A stretch of 64,000 nucleotides of DNA from Glandiceps talaboti (Eukaryota; Hemichordata; Enteropneusta; Spengelidae): NCBI RefSeq assembly GCF_964340395.1, contig NC_135560.1:13168598-13232597 (forward strand), written 5' to 3'. How positions within the stretch are numbered: position 1 is the first letter of the stretch; each line of letters starts with the position of its first letter. The notes below the pieces were generated by a model. The model was not told the origin of the DNA, did no database searches, and saw nothing but the letters and a program-made list of their open reading frames with translations. Shown in pieces: positions 44,421 to 57,000 of this stretch. The position numbers were made by a program, and so were the translations under genes.

Positions 44421-46399
44421 ACTGATTTTCTCCAATCAATGTATTTTCATGAACCTAGTTTCCAGTTGACTGTTATTTCATGCAGAAATATTAACAACTT
44501 CAAGATGGACTACCCCATGGTATTTAATGTCTTAATATTCCTAAATCTAAACTATCTATACTGTGACCTCTTTATTATGAACCCTGTTGAAGTGAACATT
44601 CTGTTATACCAAATATACCGTTATGTCTCCAAAACTCGTATTTCTGTTAAAAGGGCTAATTTTCAATCCTGGGTCAGTGTCTTGACACTTCCCAACTCGT
44701 ATCAAGCCAATATTTTCATGAATACAGTCCCTAAAATGCAACTATTTTCAAAAATACAATGGCAGATTTCTTTCCTGTATATTCATAATACTGTAGTCCA
44801 ACACTAGGAGATACTACAGTAATACTAATACTCTCAAAAATGGCAGTTTTATATGTACTCTATGCGTTCTGTGTTACATGGTCAAAGTCATCTAGCATAA
44901 TGAGCGTCATCTTAATGCGACCCCTATTTCTATGCAGATGAAGTCTTTAAGAGTACATGCTTTACTACGAACACTTCATTATACTGAACAATTTTCATGT
45001 CTCTATTGAGTTCATAATAAAGATTTTACATTGTACATGTTGCCCTATAATGAACCATTCATTATAACAAACCTTTTTCAATATTTCACAAGCCCATTAC
45101 TAAAACGTTACCATGTATATAAAATCATGACACAACATTTTGATACGTTGACATGACAACAAAATAACCAGGCTGTAAAGACATATCAATACTACTAATA
45201 TATTGATGTCTACAATCAATTCTTTTATTGGTTGCATACACAACCCACTGTCACAAGTAACCTTTTTCTCTTCTCCCTTTGAATTTATGCAAGCGCTATA
45301 GAGAAATAAATTTTACAAATTTTGCTACACTGATGATGGCTGCATGTATTAAAAATTCATGAATATTTATTAATATTTCATTACCACTTATGCGGCATGA
45401 ATTTTCTATCGTAAACTTTCCAGTATCAAGCACTGAAAGGTCATTTGTACTAAAGTGAACATAGCACGTGTCTTGGAAACAAAATCTAACTTTTGCTAAT
45501 ACTTTGCTTAAGAAAGCTCCAACCCATTCTGATGATGGAAACAATCAGGTGTCACAATGCAAAGTTTTGAAATAGACACAAAATGATAGTAAAATGACGC
45601 CATTTTAAAATCCAATATGGCCACCAGAAAATAACAGAAAATTGGTTTCCTAGTATAAACCAATTTTCAAATAAAGTTTACATCACAATTGAACCATGTA
45701 GTTCTGAGTTATAGTCCCTTTGGCTTGTACAGTACAAACAACATAACTCAGGGCAGTCATAAGTGTGAGATAATATAAATAAATTATTTCTCTATAAAAC
45801 TGGCATAATCGTGGCTATAGACATCATATAATATCAGCACTGGAATGCATAATATAAACTTCCTCTCACTGTTAACTGACAAGCACAGCTTTCCAATTCT
45901 ACATCTTGTCTCCATAAAACTGAATTCCAGCCATGGCTTGGACCATTTCATCAAGTCACTTCTCCTTGGCGTACATGATTCCTTAGTCCAAACCTGTTAT
46001 AACTGGCATATCTTCAATGGTAATCTTAAAGTCTGTGATAGAATGACTGTTTTCATTTTTACAAACATACCGTAGTAAGTGCATTCTTATTTCATAAGTA
46101 TAGACACAGAATATTTAGAACTCTAGATTTGAACACCCTTATTTCATTACAGACACAGGATATCTAAAACTCTTGATCTCTGCACTCTTATTACGTTGTT
46201 ATAGATGCACTCTTTATATAGATACTGTACATTTTAGAACTCATGAGTTGTGTGCATTCTTAATTCATAGTATAGATACAGGACTACTAGACCTCTTGAT
46301 TTGTGTACTCTTACTTCAGAGGTATACAACTAGAACTTTTGATTGGTGCACACTTATTTCAAAGATGCAGCTACGAATGTACAGGATATTATAAAACAT

Positions 46400-46760
46400 T
46401 CATGATTTCTGCACTCTTGTTTTGTACATGTAGGTACACAACACAGGATATTTAGCACTCTTGATTTGTACACTCTTGTTTTGTACATGTAGGTACATAT
46501 TTAGAACCCTTGATTTGGGCACTCTTGTTTTGTACATGTATGTACACATACAGGATATTTAGCACTCTTGATTTGTACACTCTTGTTTGTACATGTAGGT
46601 ACACATACAGGCTATGTTGCACTCTTGATTTGTACACGCCTGTTTTGTACATGTATGTATACATACAGGATATTGAGCACTCTTGATTTCTGCACTCTTG
46701 TTTTGTACATGTAGGTACACAATACAGGATATAGAACCCATGATTGCACTTTTTGTGCAC
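46400..46760 (-). repeat. Minisatellite, ~55-65 bp x ~6, in the probable FAM219 3' UTR
   Basis: Units contain GCACTCTTGATTTGTACACT, CTTGTTTTGTACATGTAGGT and ACACATACAGGATATTTA. Located 0.35-0.7 kb beyond the FAM219 stop on its transcribed side. A 120-codon frame on the minus strand is made from the repeat and shows no independent coding signal. Confidence 0.88.
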
Positions 46761-47033
46761 TCTTAGGTAACAATATGAGACAAAAACCACTTCATGATTC
46801 AACATGTCATCCAATTAAGAAAGTTCTCTCCTGACATCTAATTTCACTGCAAAAAAAAGATTTCTTTCTAATAAACATATTAAATTAACTTTTCATAAAA
46901 ATGGCAAACTTTTGAAACAAAAGCAAAACACTGTAAATGATCCTGAAAGGCTTATATAATGTGAAGCAACCCAGCAGTACTACTTGACAATACTTGATAT
47001 CATAATCCAATACCATTTGTTGCAGACCGACTG

Positions 47034-47059
47034 TTGTTGTTGTTGTTGTTGTTGTTGTT
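47034..47059 (+). repeat. (TTG)n microsatellite
   Basis: About eight TTG units just beyond the FAM219 stop codon, i.e. (CAA)n in the transcript. Confidence 0.93.
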
Positions 47060-47103
47060 AGCATATGAAGGTATATTCACACAGGTACATAGCATATATG
47101 CCA

Positions 47104-50100
47104 TCATTGTATTGTACATATCACATTGTGCAGTTGACAACACATGCAACGTTCATGATAGGCTTTCGGTGGTATCAAGTCCAAGTCTTCGTCGTCAGGA
47201 AGTTCATCAAGATGATATCCGTCCTTCAATAGCTGCTGGCTTAAATCTATATTTATCTGTACCAAGAGAAGGAGCAGAGGAGATATACATGAACAGTGAA
47301 TTGTCATTGTCTGAGATATAGATGCATTGTATGTGTATGTATGCCCACATGTGTATGTCAAGGGTCAATGCGACTGAATCTGAGTTTCAATTGCATGGAA
47401 TGGTTCCATGCCATCCAACAGTCAAACAAGCAGTCAAAAATACAGTTGAGAGTCAAAAATACAGTTTCAGATTTGATCGTACTTTAGATTTTATATCAAA
47501 TTTTAGACTTTTGTTTTTACGTCACATTCAGACTTTCAGTTTCAGTAGCACTGAACATCAACAGGGGTGAAACTGTTACATACCCACCATTCCCATTTTG
47601 ATTCAACATGCTTTTATTACTGGGGTTTAGGGAACATGGCATTGTGTCCATTTCATCAGGAAACCAATAAATTGGAATACCTAAATACAGCCCCCGTAAG
47701 TACACCACATGATGTCTGACACATACACTGTACATCACAGTATCTGAATAATCAGCCTTGTTCAACTTCAATCCACTACATTGTCATCATGCCTGATCAT
47801 GCTGTAACTGCTTGTCATAACTGTTGATGTAGTCCAAATTTGTTATATCTGATTTGTAGGTTTCTACTCCCTGCTGTGCTTAGCTCCTCAGAGAAATGCC
47901 GACAGTGCAGTATTCACTTGATCTCTGTAATCACAATGTTGTCGTGTCTGATATCATGGAACCTAATTCTTGAATTGTTATCAAGACAGACAGCAATAGA
48001 GAGATTTAGATGCACATATTTACATGTGTTCTATACGCGTAGTGTCATAGTCACGTGATTCAAAGCAACCCACGCGTTCTGTACCAGACGATGCTACATC
48101 AAAATTGGCGATCTACACGTAACTGTTTTTGTCATTCTTCTATTAAATGTCAAAATTTTGATATCATAGTTCGGAAATATAACTGTAAAACTTTCCTTTG
48201 GTACTTGCAAGACGAATGAGTTTTAACAACAAGTGTGAAAAACAAACTCATGTGTTTGGTCTTCTGGACAGAAAATGCCAACTCACACACGCACTGTCTT
48301 TCAAGTTTGGGTTCGAAACGAGTAGCTAAGCACAACTTTGAATGCGTCATTAAGTGTACGACTACATGATAATGCGTGCGCATTCTACTATGTATCTAAA
48401 CCACTCTAATATCACTTGTTTGACATTCCTCTAGTCACGAAAATAGGTCAACTGACAAAACTGCAAGCCCAGCAAAAATTCAAGCAGTCTAATGATAATA
48501 ACAGCTACATGTACATGTCAATTCAGCATCACCTACAGCTATGAATCCTACAAATATACATAATTGTAATCCATCATTTCTAAAAAAAATTAATGAGTTT
48601 GTACTACTGGGATTTTTGCGGGATATGATTGATATTTTAATAATTTCCAAGGCTAGTAGTTCGACATGTGCAAGACATTTGAGAAGATTATGTAAATATA
48701 ACCTAAGGTGACTGAAAGTGAATCAATCACCATTAATGGACTGTAGTAGTGCAGCTCATGTTATTGAACTCAATTTCTTTATTTTGCACACAGAAAGTAG
48801 CTGAATAAGATTTTTATATATGTACCATGCATGAGCCAGGCTCAACAAAAAACATGGAATATATACTCCAGTCTCTCTACATCACAACAATGCATGTTCC
48901 ATGTCATTGGTTCTGCTGTGTTTGAAATATGAGCCAAAATGATCAAATTGCCATTATTTTCCCCAATTTTTTTTTTTTATATTACCGGCAATGATATAAT
49001 TATTTATTCCCCAATATTTTTCTTCATTTATCTGGAAAATACTTGTGACCTAAGGGCCCCTTAGGTCACTCACATTTTCCTTGGGTGAATGAAGAAAAAT
49101 ATTGGGGAGTAATATCTAAGTAGCTGTCATTTGTGGTTACAATGTAAATATATAGATTGTCATGCTGGTGATCAAAACATGGATTATTCACATGTTGCAA
49201 ACTTGATTATCGATTTTTACTTTTGCCTGTATGGAATTTGAGAATATTCAACAGATAACGTTTTACTTGAAATATATGACAAACTTACTGAGAACTGACG
49301 GCTAATAATTACTACTGAATCAAGAATTTGAACAACAACTCACCTGGGATGGCAACTTAGAAATATCAAACTCGTCCTCACTGAAATTAATAAAAGGTAA
49401 AAGACAGTATTAAAGGATTATCACATACTTGAGTTGAGTTGAGTGACTATGTAAATTTGTAAGACTTTGAAAAAAACCCAATTTTTAGCTGTGTATCATT
49501 TATGGTGTCCTGGACCACTATGTCCAAATAAGGAATAAGGGACACCTACCTGTACAAAGTCAAAATAAGGAATGTGGAGTACTATGTCCAAATAAGGAAT
49601 GTGGACCACTATGCCCAAATAAGGAATAAGGAACACCAATTAAGGAATCATGCAGACCACTACATGTACATGTATGTCCATATAAGGAATGTGGTACATT
49701 CAAAATTATCAAACATATGACATGTCTTGGAGTTATATAGCTCATAATAATACTTTCACCTAATATGAATCTTTAGGTTCACAAATATATGATGCAAGAT
49801 ATTGTGTTCTTGTAATATCTTCAAATACACAATGAAACACGTAAAACTTCAAAACAGTTATGTGACCCTCCGCCATACACCTCATGCAATAATTAAAAGT
49901 ACATTTTGTAGCATTCATTTTTATGCTTGAATACATTTACATAAAATTTGTCACCTTGGATACTTCTGTGGTATGACCCCCTCTACTTAGTATAACCCAT
50001 ATTCAGAAAATTAATACCATTATGTACAATACACACAGCTGCATTAGGCCTAAAAAAAATTATGTGGTTCCGATTATGCTAAATTTTAGAATAGGTGGGG

Positions 50101-53100
50101 TAGGTAGATTTTTAATTTAATTTAACTTTTTTTTTTTTTCATGTACATGTATGTGTCTAGTTCAGGTACTTATGTTTTCCGTTGTTTTCCATATGGTCTC
50201 TGTGTTATTGGTTTCTTCCCATCAGATGTACAGCCATTACAGATTGGAAGAACAGTTTTATAATGACTTTTTACGTTGATGTCAGTTTCCGCATCCACAA
50301 TTTCTCACAAGACTTCACAATTTTCAATATTTTATAATTTATTCCTCAAATACGCGAAAAAATGCTTAGGGTTGACAGTGAAAAACTAGGTGGAGTCGGG
50401 TAACCGGAACCAAACAATTTTTTTTAAAAGGCTGTAGTAACTAATATACTTAAGTGCAGCTGTGTTTCATACTGAGTACACAAAACCAAAGTTTTACACT
50501 CTATGCATACAATGTATACTGGGGAATATTTCAAATGAAGTGTTGCTTAGATACTCTTTCTGAATGGATCCTGCAACAAGGCCTATACATTGTACATATA
50601 CGCACAGCTTTAAATTTTAGTCCTAAATGTGTGTGTGAACTACGACAGCTACTTTCATTTCAATCTGATTAAAATCTGATGGTGCAGGTTGTATTATTAA
50701 CCATTTTTCACATCTATTGCTTTTGGTGCTTGTATTTTATATTGTAATTATGTTTTATTTTGTATATGCGTAGGTGGATACCATGTGGTCAATTAGGAAA
50801 TTCTTTATTCTTTCAGTACTCCAAAGGGATAGGGATATATACTCTAGGCATTAAAGTGAACCAACTCAGAATTTGGTCAGCGTTTGTTGAAAATTAGTCT
50901 AGATGCTATAACCATGGCTTCAAATCTCAAGATCTCTCTTCTAAAATGTCTAGCTCAATGAGAAATCCTGAACCAAAAGTTGTTTATGCAAATGAGTAAA
51001 CTCCCAGCTGTTAGAATGATGTAAACAATGTATAAGTAGTGTCCTGAGCTGACAAATATACCATATTTGGATATTATGTAACCCCCCCCCCCCCCAAAAA
51101 AAAAACAAAACAAAACAACAACAACAAAAAAAACCCCCAAAAACAAAAAAAAACACTAACGTATCATTGGTCAGAATTTTTGTGATTGATTTAACAAAGT
51201 CATGCTGTTAATGACTATCTGGATGGCTTAATATGAATTTGAATTTTCATCTCAGAAACTCATTGAGCTAGACATGAGATGAGATTTGAAGCCACAGATA
51301 GCCTCTAGACTAGTTGTAAACATACCTACTGAGTGAGTGTGTAACTTACCTATCACTGTCCAGGGATACAAGTGGTTGTTCATCTGGACTGAGTTGTCGT
51401 GGCATATTCCGACTGATTGGAACAGCTAATCTATCTCTTGAAAGCATTGCTGTTTTTTTGGGTTGCTGATCAACGATCAAACTTGTTTTGAGTGGCGTCT
51501 TTTTACTGCTAAGGTCTCTCTGTTTTTCTGTATAACAAACGAAATAATACAGAAACTGAATGCATTATGCAAATGTCATATGTAAATTGTACATATGTGT
51601 GATACACTTGGTGTAAATTCAACTGTTGTGATTAGACTCATTAGTACTCATGAACACTGTGTGTTTATCAAATTACATTCTCGCAAACCAGACTTCTTAT
51701 TTCTACCACTACACTTCGAAATAGGGAGCGGCTTGTTAAGAACGGTGCCGTAAAACGGTCGTGGTTTGCGACGATGATCAAATTAATTCTGATAATGTTT
51801 TGATTGACAAAGTATTATTTAAACCAATCATCAACTTCAATTTGGTCATGTGACCATGGGAGAGATATGGAGATTGGTTATGAAAATAGTCGGTATATGA
51901 ACAATTCGTGTTTTCATACTGACTTGTACATGTCACCTAAAATTAAATGAATAGCTAGAGAAATGAAAAGAATCATACATGTAGGCTAACTGACATTTTA
52001 GCAAATTTGCAGACCGTTTGCGATATTATGAAAAAAATCACTGGAGGCCACAAGAATTGGTTACCTCGTGTAGGTTGTACATATAAACTATGGTACTATA
52101 AAAGAAGCCACGGTGGTCAAATAGATATTCTCACTTTCATCAAAATAAAAATTTAACAGACATCCTAACACCATCCAGGGATAGACACCTAAATCTATAA
52201 TAAAGCATGCACAAGGAACATAGCAACTATATTAACGAGTACTGATATCCAGGCATCTTGGGAATAGCATACATGTATGTGCTGACCTCACATACCCTTC
52301 ATTCTATGGGGTCAAATGTCATTTCTACAACTCCATACAAATGTCTACTAGCAACACGTCTCACTAGACTATCCGATTCAAGAGACAAGATACATGTAAA
52401 GATAGACTCATGAGATATAGATAAAAATGGACTCGTGGGGACAAGATACAGATGGAAGTGATAGACTATGGTGAAGATAATTGTAGAGAGTGCTTGTACA
52501 AGACAAGGATCGTTGTACAGCCAGGGGGGAACATAGTATTTCAAATTATTGAACATGTCTTCTTGGTTTACGAAATGAACTGCAACCATTTTTTTTGTAG
52601 AATTCAATTTTTTAAAATATATAAATACACAGTACATGTACAAGTAATCACAGAGTAATGTGTTCACAATTATCTCACCTCTGCTATGCTAAAGAATCTT
52701 CATTCAAAACATCCATTTTTTACACAAAATATGTGGTCAAAAATTTCAAGTAACAATTTTCAAGTTTGTGTTTGCACAAAATATAACGCTCGAAATAATG
52801 AAAAAAATTCACTTGCCCATTGGACAAGTACAAAATAAAAAAGTACTTGTCTGAATCAGAAAGTACTTGCCCACACAGTGGATATATATTTTTTTTTTGG
52901 TAAATTTTATTTACATGTCCCTTGTGATACTTTTTTGTCACCATGTGAGTTGGCATAATGTTACTTCTAGTTTGAGTTTCATTTTGAATTTGGGATTTTG
53001 TTCTTTGCATAAATTGTAAAGTCGGACACTTTGTCCGTATGCTGCTATTCATATGCTATATCACTTTGGACAATTTGTGCAAGTACAGAAGACTTCTACT

Positions 53101-53945
53101 TTTATTAGAATGAGCAAGCAGAAGTTTTAAGATAAAAAAACCATGAGAAATTGCATTTCTCCATTGGGACAAGTACTTTCTAAAATCCCTTACCCAAGAC
53201 TTCAAATCACTTGTCCGGGAAAAGTAAAATGCCCTTATTTCAAGCCCTGTTAATACACTGGATTACCAACACACACATGTATATTTTAGTCAGTCTATTA
53301 GTATTACACTTCAATAAACTAAGTCAAAATTTTAGTATTAATTTTTTTCTATTTTAGTAAATAATTTTAATTCACCACAGACTTAAGCAGCTGCATATAA
53401 TAGGGGACTACATTGTTCACTTTTATCTAAACTCAAAATAATAATATGGGTAAAAATATTCGCTCTCACAAGCCAGAGCACAATTTTTCTGCTGTACTGG
53501 AGACATCTGTTAAGTGTTGCCATAAAGAAGCTGGTGGTTTTACGACAATGTACATGTAACTATTTTGTTTAGGCGTAAAATGTACAGTAGTTCATGCTTG
53601 ATTTATTAAATTCAGCTTCACATGTGGACAACTAATCTAATAATAACTCCATATTTCTTTCAAGTTTGGTGATGTCATAACTTTATGGCATGATGGCTTG
53701 ATGTGACAGACAACTGCAGCTAACCTTAGATTAACCTATATCATCTATGATATACAGATAAGATATTTAATTCATTTGATGTTTTCAATCCTGGGTTAAA
53801 TAGAAAAGGTGGCCATTAAATTCTATAAATAGCATGTATACAATGTACTAATAGCCCTCTATATTTCTACCCATAAGTTATTTAGCTTAGAATCTGAATG
53901 TTGTTGTTAATCCATCCTGAATGATAATCTTGTTGTCTATTGGTC

Positions 53946-53980
<35 letters not shown>

Positions 53981-54003
53981 GCCTGCCTGCTTGCCTGTCT
54001 GTA

Positions 54004-54063
<60 letters not shown>

Positions 54064-57000
54064 GATGAGTAATACAATATATAGAAAAAAGGTCAAAGAT
54101 TAAATTCTAGACTAAATATGTTACAAAAGGCAGGCATGACACACAGAGACAGAGATGGACAGATAGAGACAGACAGAGACAGACAGACTGACAGACACAC
54201 ATGCAATCTCCCCTTCCCACACATACACACACTTCCATAAAATGTTCATTTTATGTCTTCACTCATTTTAGCACTTTTCGGGGGGGGGGGGGGAATCCCT
54301 GGGAAGGGGAGTGGCAAATGATATTCCATTTGAATCTAATTCAAGGCAAACTATAGTTTATTACATTAAGCAATTTATGTCACTCATTCTGTGGACTTCT
54401 AACGTCAAAGCACCGAGTAGTCAACATGTCTACACACAGTGAAAGTAGGTAGGTGTAGGTGTGTATACATGCTAATAAAATTAACCAAATTAGAATGTCT
54501 GTTACACATGTTAGGTTTACCTTCAATTTAATTCTAAAACGGAAACCTTACAGCAGTTATTGAATCTAATTCATTTTCTGAACCAACTGGGATGCACACG
54601 TGTAGATCTATGTACACTTAGCTTGCACTCAATACATGTACTTTCATATTATATTTATGCAATGTGGCTGGGAGTTTTATCACTTTGCGAATCACAAAAG
54701 GAAAGCATATGGTATGCCATATTTGTTAACAAGCAAAAATACAATATTGTTTCTTTCATTGTCCAGTGAATTGGTAGAGAGTAGCCAACAGTGGTTACAT
54801 TTGCCATACAATATAATATTCACATAAGATACACAACACTACTATGTGAGTTATAACCATGGCAAAATAATTAAATCACTTGATAAATATCTACTCCAGG
54901 TCAGAGTGATATTCCCAACACTAAAGGCTTGCATTTAAAATAATTCCATATCGTTTCACCTGTGCTAAAATTTTTACACCTACATGTACATACACGTACC
55001 CGTACCCCTCTTCAGGTGAAGTCCATGTAAAAGATAATGGCTGTGGCAGGATTAGGGGTATGTACATATGTACATACAATGTACATGTACTCAACTACGA
55101 AAACTCAGCATTGTACAGAAACAAAACAGCACAAAAGGATTCAAAAGGCAGCAGACAGCCTTTGTGACAAATATAGAAACATCAATTGTGTAAATGTACG
55201 TGTTTGTTTTAAATTCTTTTTAAAACATGTTTAACCTTTAATACATGAATTATAAAACCTTGTGTATCACACATACACGGCAGCATGTTTCAAAGAGTTT
55301 TGTTGAAAACAAATCTCACAAACATTTACTCTTTGCCTCTGTCATCTATGTTCTGTATCATGCTCCAGTTACTATCTCTCCACAATCAAAGTAACATGGG
55401 CCCTAAGTCCTCTTGTAATATCTGATATAGTGATAATAACTAAATGTTCTGTTGACAATACAATCCCCTAAATACATGTATATGTACATGTACATGTATT
55501 ATACTTTTTGTCTCTTCATCTACATTCAGTATGCTCCCTGTACTTCCCCATGACCTCCATGATCAAAGTAACAAGCTCTCTTCTAATATCTAATAAATAT
55601 CTGATGAAAGTGAAAATTGCATCTGAAATACCATCATTTTATGCAATTAATTAATGGTCTCAAAGCTGCCAACAGACGGCACACTTTCCCTGTCTCTAAC
55701 CAGTGACTCCAGGTCTCTGAACCCTCTCCTGAAAAAATGCTCAAAAGAATACAGATCTACAAGATTTTCATTACTTAACAGAGACATCACAAGACCACTC
55801 CATACTCACCAATGCCCGTAATCCCTCAATTTCCAGACATAACTACTCAGTGTCTCTACTTCTACTCTACATGTATTTTTAGAAAACATTGATGCTGTAC
55901 AAGTTATTTCATTGCATGATTACATTCGTTATTACATATCAATCGGAACCTGATAAGCACTTTCAGAAAATGTCCAACAACTTGTCTAGTCTGTGTCTAG
56001 ATATCGGCATCCATAAAAATCAATAGCAGGTTTTAATTAATTTCTCCTCAGGTCAAGTTTGAATGACCTCCACATTGTTATACGCACGGAATGTAATGTC
56101 AGCTGTCATATGGAATATTTCCGAGAGTTCACCGAGTACATGATTTATAGGTGTGTGAAAGTGTAATGGTGAAATAATGATTGATGGGGCACAGCAGGTT
56201 TGCCAGTTCACTTAAAACATACAGCACTCTTGCCACAGACAATTAACTGGCTTAATTTGCATATACCTGATAGTGGCTTTGGATTGAACACACTTGTTAT
56301 ACACAGTGTACATTGTACATGTATGTACCTTTCACTTAAAAAATTACATGCTGCATATATTAAGAAATGTGTCTTCAAAATTAAATAACTTATTTCAACA
56401 ACTTGCATGTTAATACAATTCACGTAATTTATATATTTGTTTTTCTATTTGGACAGGTTTTTTTCATTATTCATATAATTAAGTATGGCCAATATGGAAT
56501 GCTACATTCTGTATATAATGTTGGGTACATGAAATATACACACCATATCTAGATGCAAGTATATGAATATAATTTCTTATAAATAGGTGAAATTGAAATA
56601 CATTGTACATGTGTATACACCAGGACTATGGTTGGATATAATGTGAAACAAAACAGACAGTCTGCTGAAGTGTCATTCAAATTTCAAATTGTATTTATCA
56701 ATATAAATATATCATTCCAATCATCAAAGTATCATTTCTATCATGATACAAAGAAAAATCTCACTGTAAATTTATTCAAAATTGTACATTTCAATATTTT
56801 ATATGATTTACTATTTACCTAAATTAATATAACCTAAATTCTCTATCAGTCATATTTATTACAAAACTCTGGAAAATACATATACCAAATTCGGATGAAA
56901 TATACAAATGTATACATCAAATCGACATCAAATCTAAATTATTTACACATTGACAAATAATTCATCAAAAAGCCACACTGCATTTGACTTGACTCAATTT

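Larger units (their letters stand above)
39901..47103. other. Gene-poor region downstream of FAM219; probable long 3' UTR in part
   Basis: I find no spliced exon with a recognisable protein on either strand. Part is probably the minus-strand FAM219 3' UTR; a TTTATT (AATAAA on the minus strand) near 39911 is one candidate distal end. Contents are repeats: ACAT/GCAT/AC microsatellite 40749-40909, a two-copy ~140 bp duplication at 41788-42055, a degenerate ~70 bp tandem array at 44055-44420, and a ~60 bp minisatellite at 46400-46760. Confidence 0.4.

Noticed and set aside
44439-44807. 122-codon plus-strand frame
   Set aside because: Longest frame in the 36-47 kb gap not caused by repeats, but it has no domain, hydrophobic pattern or splice context I can support, and AT-rich chance frames of this size are expected in 64 kb.
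46452-46814. 120-codon minus-strand Cys-rich repetitive protein
   Set aside because: The frame follows a ~60-bp minisatellite whose units change reading frame between copies, so the apparent Cys repeats differ in each unit and are not a conserved peptide repeat.
52299-52667. 122-codon minus-strand frame inside FAM219 intron 2
   Set aside because: No recognisable motif, and no sign of flanking splice structure; likely chance.
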